Below, piece after piece: positions 28,301 to 28,653 of a DNA stretch of 28,653 nucleotides; the stretch's first letter is position 1; every line of letters starts with the position of its first letter. The stretch lies in assembly GCF_049472135.1 (NCBI RefSeq), contig NZ_JBMOVV010000018.1:1-28653 (forward strand), in the 5' to 3' direction. Origin of the DNA: Arcobacter_B sp049472135. GTDB lineage: Bacteria; Campylobacterota; Campylobacteria; Campylobacterales; Arcobacteraceae. The notes under the pieces were generated by a model, which saw only the letters and a program-made list of their open reading frames with translations, ran no database searches and had not been told where the DNA came from. Made by a program: the position numbers and the translations under genes.

Positions 28301-28653
28301 TTATCAAGTGCGACAATATCAGAGATACAAGCTATTATAGATTCAGAGTTAACAAGTGATATAAAAGTAAGTAACTTTAATGGAACAGAATTAGTATTAA
28401 GCTTTGAAGGAAGTTTAGCAGGGACAGATGTAGAGACAATAGTAGCAAGCGTAGAAGCAAAAACAAGTGAAGCAAAAATAGAGGTAAGTCAAGAAGGGTC
28501 AACAACAGTAATCGCAGGGAAAGAGGCAAGTGCAATAGTAGTAGACTATAAAGCGATGAATGAAGTAGATGTATCAACAGAGGATGACTTCAAAGTATTA
28601 TCAGGGACAGGAAGCTACTTTACGTTAGATATGGACGGAAGCGTAGGAGAGTA
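19379..28653 (+). CDS. Giant repetitive surface protein with LEPR-XLL-like N-terminus (3' end outside window)
   Basis: The ATG at 19379 follows AAGGA at a good distance. The frame stays open for 3,091 codons to the right edge. Residues 1-35 are strongly basic; 39-52 read VEPLEQRTLLSADP, a variant of the LEPR-XLL motif found at the start of very large repetitive proteins. About residues 125-240 contain APGYSPGIQNITGDY, LNASGNVELDGTLEI and GDEFTIITG, typical of beta-helical passenger-like regions. Then come beta-rich modules of about 153-168 residues marked by DMDGS, SGNFALEK, AFxGLN, SLQAT, FVGID and a final IN. From 22308 the gene enters an array of 1,052-codon units. Cysteine is almost absent, as in many exported repeat proteins. 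Probably secreted and cell-surface bound; no C-terminal signal can be seen, so the export route is unknown. Confidence 0.9.
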   Translation, partial: MKRPNGLKNLHRRYQRHQEKLQAKKQRKIFKDGNSLFEVEPLEQRTLLSADPLLGAGSTAIILNDNENKYQETQTIILDDTLNDKETVVKDLTTENSSFLLDAKLLDLNNISELFIDDEILAGSGTIEADVINHNIVAPGYSPGIQNITGDYTQASDGTLQIELSGTDNSDTNNPEYDQLNASGNVELDGTLEITMWNDFAANVGDEFTIITGSNITGKFTDITGLYGFNSDYYFDIEQTSTEVKLITKELVSGDDFNFVLDSVPQYDEIGKVLNADYLVSAQNSIELNDIDIQVAGFAASGNFAIEKNTNTIEIIGSGVSVTMSASDVFVGVENADLGIIVDSNKKVALEASGDIVLDGFDFDLPTAQSVSVKLNQTGTEYTAQTLTIGTSSYTFDNIASSTTLKEIGITGLDVTFSDNIVLKGDFAFVSDTTNNVFNAISSNATAYMSAGDFYVGVSSANLGLMVTDEGVVLQANGALDVSLGSDIVLSATNVSFDYNETATDYLNETISLGASTFTFNVESLHKATNITNGSLNVFDFLTASGNFSFSQSTDTVTLSDSTNSSVELLTLGMTNVTAFAGLNANSSEKIGFDLSNLDLALVFAADTKNNARKWTALQASTNSISFVGSDKLTIEATFALLEINRSAIDGTLIDFKLNPLTIEVGTDSLSLTMDASEGELLRVSGDMLINISDFFIFEGSVYFSKSTTSVTLTDDSVVSVDNLTLAMNGVDAFAGLDGQSSNKVGLDLEGVSFAYSIMANKSDATQKWTSFKAKATGASFVGIDDVTIDARDILVNVNTSSNTEFVDYSKTSYSVDFQNGNSIEFDMDSEIIELSADITFNLYDFLVIDGGFAIKKSTLDDVILSDESLVDVDLLTVGANNLTAFAGLNYGKTDEVGLSLSGVSFALSVMSEKTVNKRKWLALQATAQDAGLVGIDDLVLNGSDLNILINQASSDGTLVDFSSMSFAVDTSSSTSITLDMDGSVGEYLKVSGHFDVNVYNFFSTSGNFALEKTTDTVSLDNGDNVNVDLLTIGADSVDAFVGVNGGSSDAIGIQATNTNFALAILNDKTVGSNSQWISLQATVGTAGFVGIDGLSLSASNLDVQINRSSETGSDARYVDYAINNLEVATGTDSSFNLTMDGSQKELTQISGAMDINIFNFFSVNGEFALKKYTDYDIKTVDKDDSTNTGTIEEVDVLTLGALGANAFIGMNGGSDEALGLSAAGVNFALAIINNKSNKNESFTSLQATTSNVSFVGIEDLTVSATDLALNINQGSSTNKVVDYKTMEDNGDAFDVLVGTNQTVTLDMDGSRGELLEASGHLELNLFNFIGLEGNFGFEKSVREVTLNSGESIKVDYLGLGGENVSAFAGLNYKQADAVGLSLGDMDFGLALMSDKKDNTRKFTSLQATASSAGLIGVDGLVIEASDLEVYINQGIKVDEIPDSTIKENTILKVSITEDIRGDVVITKDGSNETLNIDGSETNDTLIAELKAAFASLASTDAVNVEVSGDKVNGYKVEFVGALEGTNVEGFTISTTAPSASVSISTIEEAKAGVDEITRLTIDTPRVVTAPIDTEIFTLTNTSSGTNEIQTITFHDPYDAGTYTLSNGVTSVSVKFVGSQTLTNQTNIQKALVTLYGGTTADYKVKFDSSSSGSHKYYITFQGTKAHSNVSELSATPDSNMKAISTSTYKEGTGTVGEVQHFKVSTTATGNYTLSLDYNGNTYTTTALDFNATANEIQTALTNALSTISGATVSVVDCVAGYEDSFDVTFGGTLSGVDLPLLSIKTNPDATSPSGTFDIWFEGDSKQTVAYSTDMSVLASNIQAALEATSTMGAGNVVVEYDATNSNETQINFLIKATGDLEKTDVSDKFYTDDSNLNLASTKLYYEVEGYSDTAEEQKLVFNSETEYSYTLTYNGQTTSSILSSATISEIQAIIDSELTSDIKVSNFNGTELVLSFEGSLAGTDVETIVASVEAKTSEAKIEVSQEGSTTVIAGKEASAIVVDYKAMNEVDVSTEDDFKVLSGTGSYFTLDMDGSVGEYLKVSGHFDVNVYNFFSTSGNFALEKTTDTVSLDNGDNVNVDLLTIGADSVDAFVGVNGGSSDAIGIQATNTNFALAILNDKTVGSNSQWISLQATVGTAGFVGIDGLSLSASNLDVQINRSSETGSDARYVDYAINNLEVATGTDSSFNLTMDGSQKELTQISGAMDINIFNFFSVNGEFALKKYTDYDIKTVDKDDSTNTGTIEEVDVLTLGALGANAFIGMNGGSDEALGLSAAGVNFALAIINNKSNKNESFTSLQATTSNVSFVGIEDLTVSATDLALNINQGSSTNKVVDYKTMEDNGDAFDVLVGTNQTVTLDMDGSRGELLEASGHLELNLFNFIGLEGNFGFEKSVREVTLNSGESIKVDYLGLGGENVSAFAGLNYKQADAVGLSLGDMDFGLALMSDKKDNTRKFTSLQATASSAGLIGVDGLVIEASDLEVYINQGIKVDEIPDSTIKENTILKVSITEDIRGDVVITKDGSNETLNIDGSETNDTLIAELKAAFASLASTDAVNVEVSGDKVNGYKVEFVGALEGTNVEGFTISTTAPSASVSISTIEEAKAGVDEITRLTIDTPRVVTAPIDTEIFTLTNTSSGTNEIQTITFHDPYDAGTYTLSNGVTSVSVKFVGSQTLTNQTNIQKALVTLYGGTTADYKVKFDSSSSGSHKYYITFQGTKAHSNVSELSATPDSNMKAISTSTYKEGTGTVGEVQHFKVSTTATGNYTLSLDYNGNTYTTTALDFNATANEIQTALTNALSTISGATVSVVDCVAGYEDSFDVTFGGTLSGVDLPLLSIKTNPDATSPSGTFDIWFEGDSKQTVAYSTDMSVLASNIQAALEATSTMGAGNVVVEYDATNSNETQINFLIKATGDLEKTDVSDKFYTDDSNLNLASTKLYYEVEGYSDTAEEQKLVFNSETEYSYTLTYNGQTTSSILSSATISEIQAIIDSELTSDIKVSNFNGTELVLSFEGSLAGTDVETIVASVEAKTSEAKIEVSQEGSTTVIAGKEASAIVVDYKAMNEVDVSTEDDFKVLSGTGSYFTLDMDGSVGE
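20960..22307 (+). repeat. Degenerate protein modules upstream of the exact repeat array
   Basis: About three diverged copies of the 153-168-residue module precede the array. Their MD motifs begin near 21392 (LTMDAS) and 21851 (EFDMDS); the next one, at 22313 (LDMDGS), already belongs to the array. Each copy has the order MD motif, S/DGxFxxxKST, VDxLTxGxxxxxAFAGL, WxSxxA, FVGID, IN. The copies differ clearly in DNA and protein, unlike the downstream units, so they are older. Confidence 0.75.
22308..25463 (+). repeat. Tandem repeat unit, copy 1 (3,156 bp, 1,052 codons)
   Basis: Starts at the shared TTACGTTAGATATGG; one base further left the copies differ (A at 22307, T at 25463). The unit holds DMDGS-type modules starting near 22313, 22790 and 23294, then about 590 codons made of roughly five shorter beta modules, each with an x-IQ-x-AL-like helix (near 23845, 24255, 24585, 24840, 25165) and a VxFxGxLxGxDV-like strand. 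The length is an exact multiple of three, so unit gain or loss keeps the frame. Confidence 0.93.
25464..28619 (+). repeat. Tandem repeat unit, copy 2 (3,156 bp)
   Basis: Directly abuts copy 1. Every stretch I compared is identical in DNA to copy 1 at an offset of 3,156, including silent positions, and all antisense reading frames recur at this offset with identical translations. A base-by-base alignment of the whole unit was not run. Confidence 0.92.
28620..28653 (+). repeat. Start of a third copy of the 3,156-bp unit
   Basis: The last 34 bases match the first 34 bases of copies 1 and 2 (TTACGTTAGATATGG onward), so the array goes on past the window edge. Confidence 0.85.

Noticed and set aside
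19429..28577. Many Leu- and His-rich or Ser-rich reading frames on the minus strand inside the giant gene
   Set aside because: They are shadows of the plus-strand repeat coding. They recur at the 3,156-bp offset with the repeats, lack ribosome sites and have low-complexity composition set by the sense codons.
22308..28653. CRISPR array or transposon as explanation of the repeats
   Set aside because: The repeats are 3,156-bp coding units without spacers, with no transposase and no terminal inverted repeats; they keep one reading frame throughout.

Overview
The window looks like the chromosome of a Campylobacterota (Epsilonproteobacteria) species, most likely an Arcobacter-group bacterium. This is inferred from the very AT-rich DNA, the sensor architecture (a CxxCH/Tll0287-like hybrid kinase, a kinase with the H-box IAHQWRQPL, a soluble tandem-PAS chemoreceptor), TTA/AAA-rich codon use, and the SapC plus giant surface protein pair. 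No rRNA or other decisive marker is present.

Layout. (1) 1-6292, minus strand: a signalling operon made of a PAS histidine kinase, a REC-HD-GYP c-di-GMP phosphodiesterase-type response regulator, and a large membrane hybrid kinase (c-type heme motif, PAS, HisKA, HATPase, pseudo-REC, REC, Hpt) that runs off the left edge. (2) 6464-8005, plus strand: a divergently transcribed cytoplasmic chemoreceptor with two PAS domains. (3) 8106-8477, minus strand: a tRNA operon transcribed Gln-Tyr-Phe-Leu. (4) 8593-17832, minus strand: a run of close or overlapping genes, selA-selB-mntP-helicase-DUF3142-like protein-TPR-like lipoprotein-unknown protein, ending in a hairpin terminator. Head-to-head with selA, on the plus strand, lies a tRNA-Sec gene (selC) with a UCA anticodon, so the window holds selenocysteine synthase, the Sec-specific elongation factor and the Sec tRNA side by side. 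(5) 17990-18541: an AT-rich non-coding gap with a promoter at its right end. (6) 18542-28653, plus strand: sapC, a strong intercistronic hairpin, then the first 3,091 codons of a giant surface-type protein that runs off the right edge.

The giant gene is the most unusual part. It starts with an LEPR-XLL-like N-terminal motif, continues through degenerate beta-rich modules, and at 22308 enters a tandem array of 3,156-bp (1,052-codon) units. Two full copies and the start of a third are present. All stretches compared between the copies are identical at DNA level. The left edge of the array coincides with a visible change in synonymous codon choice, and the unit itself contains a block with a different codon style, which suggests modular assembly followed by very recent amplification. 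SapC-family proteins are known next to surface-layer genes, so sapC and the giant gene probably form one surface-protein operon.
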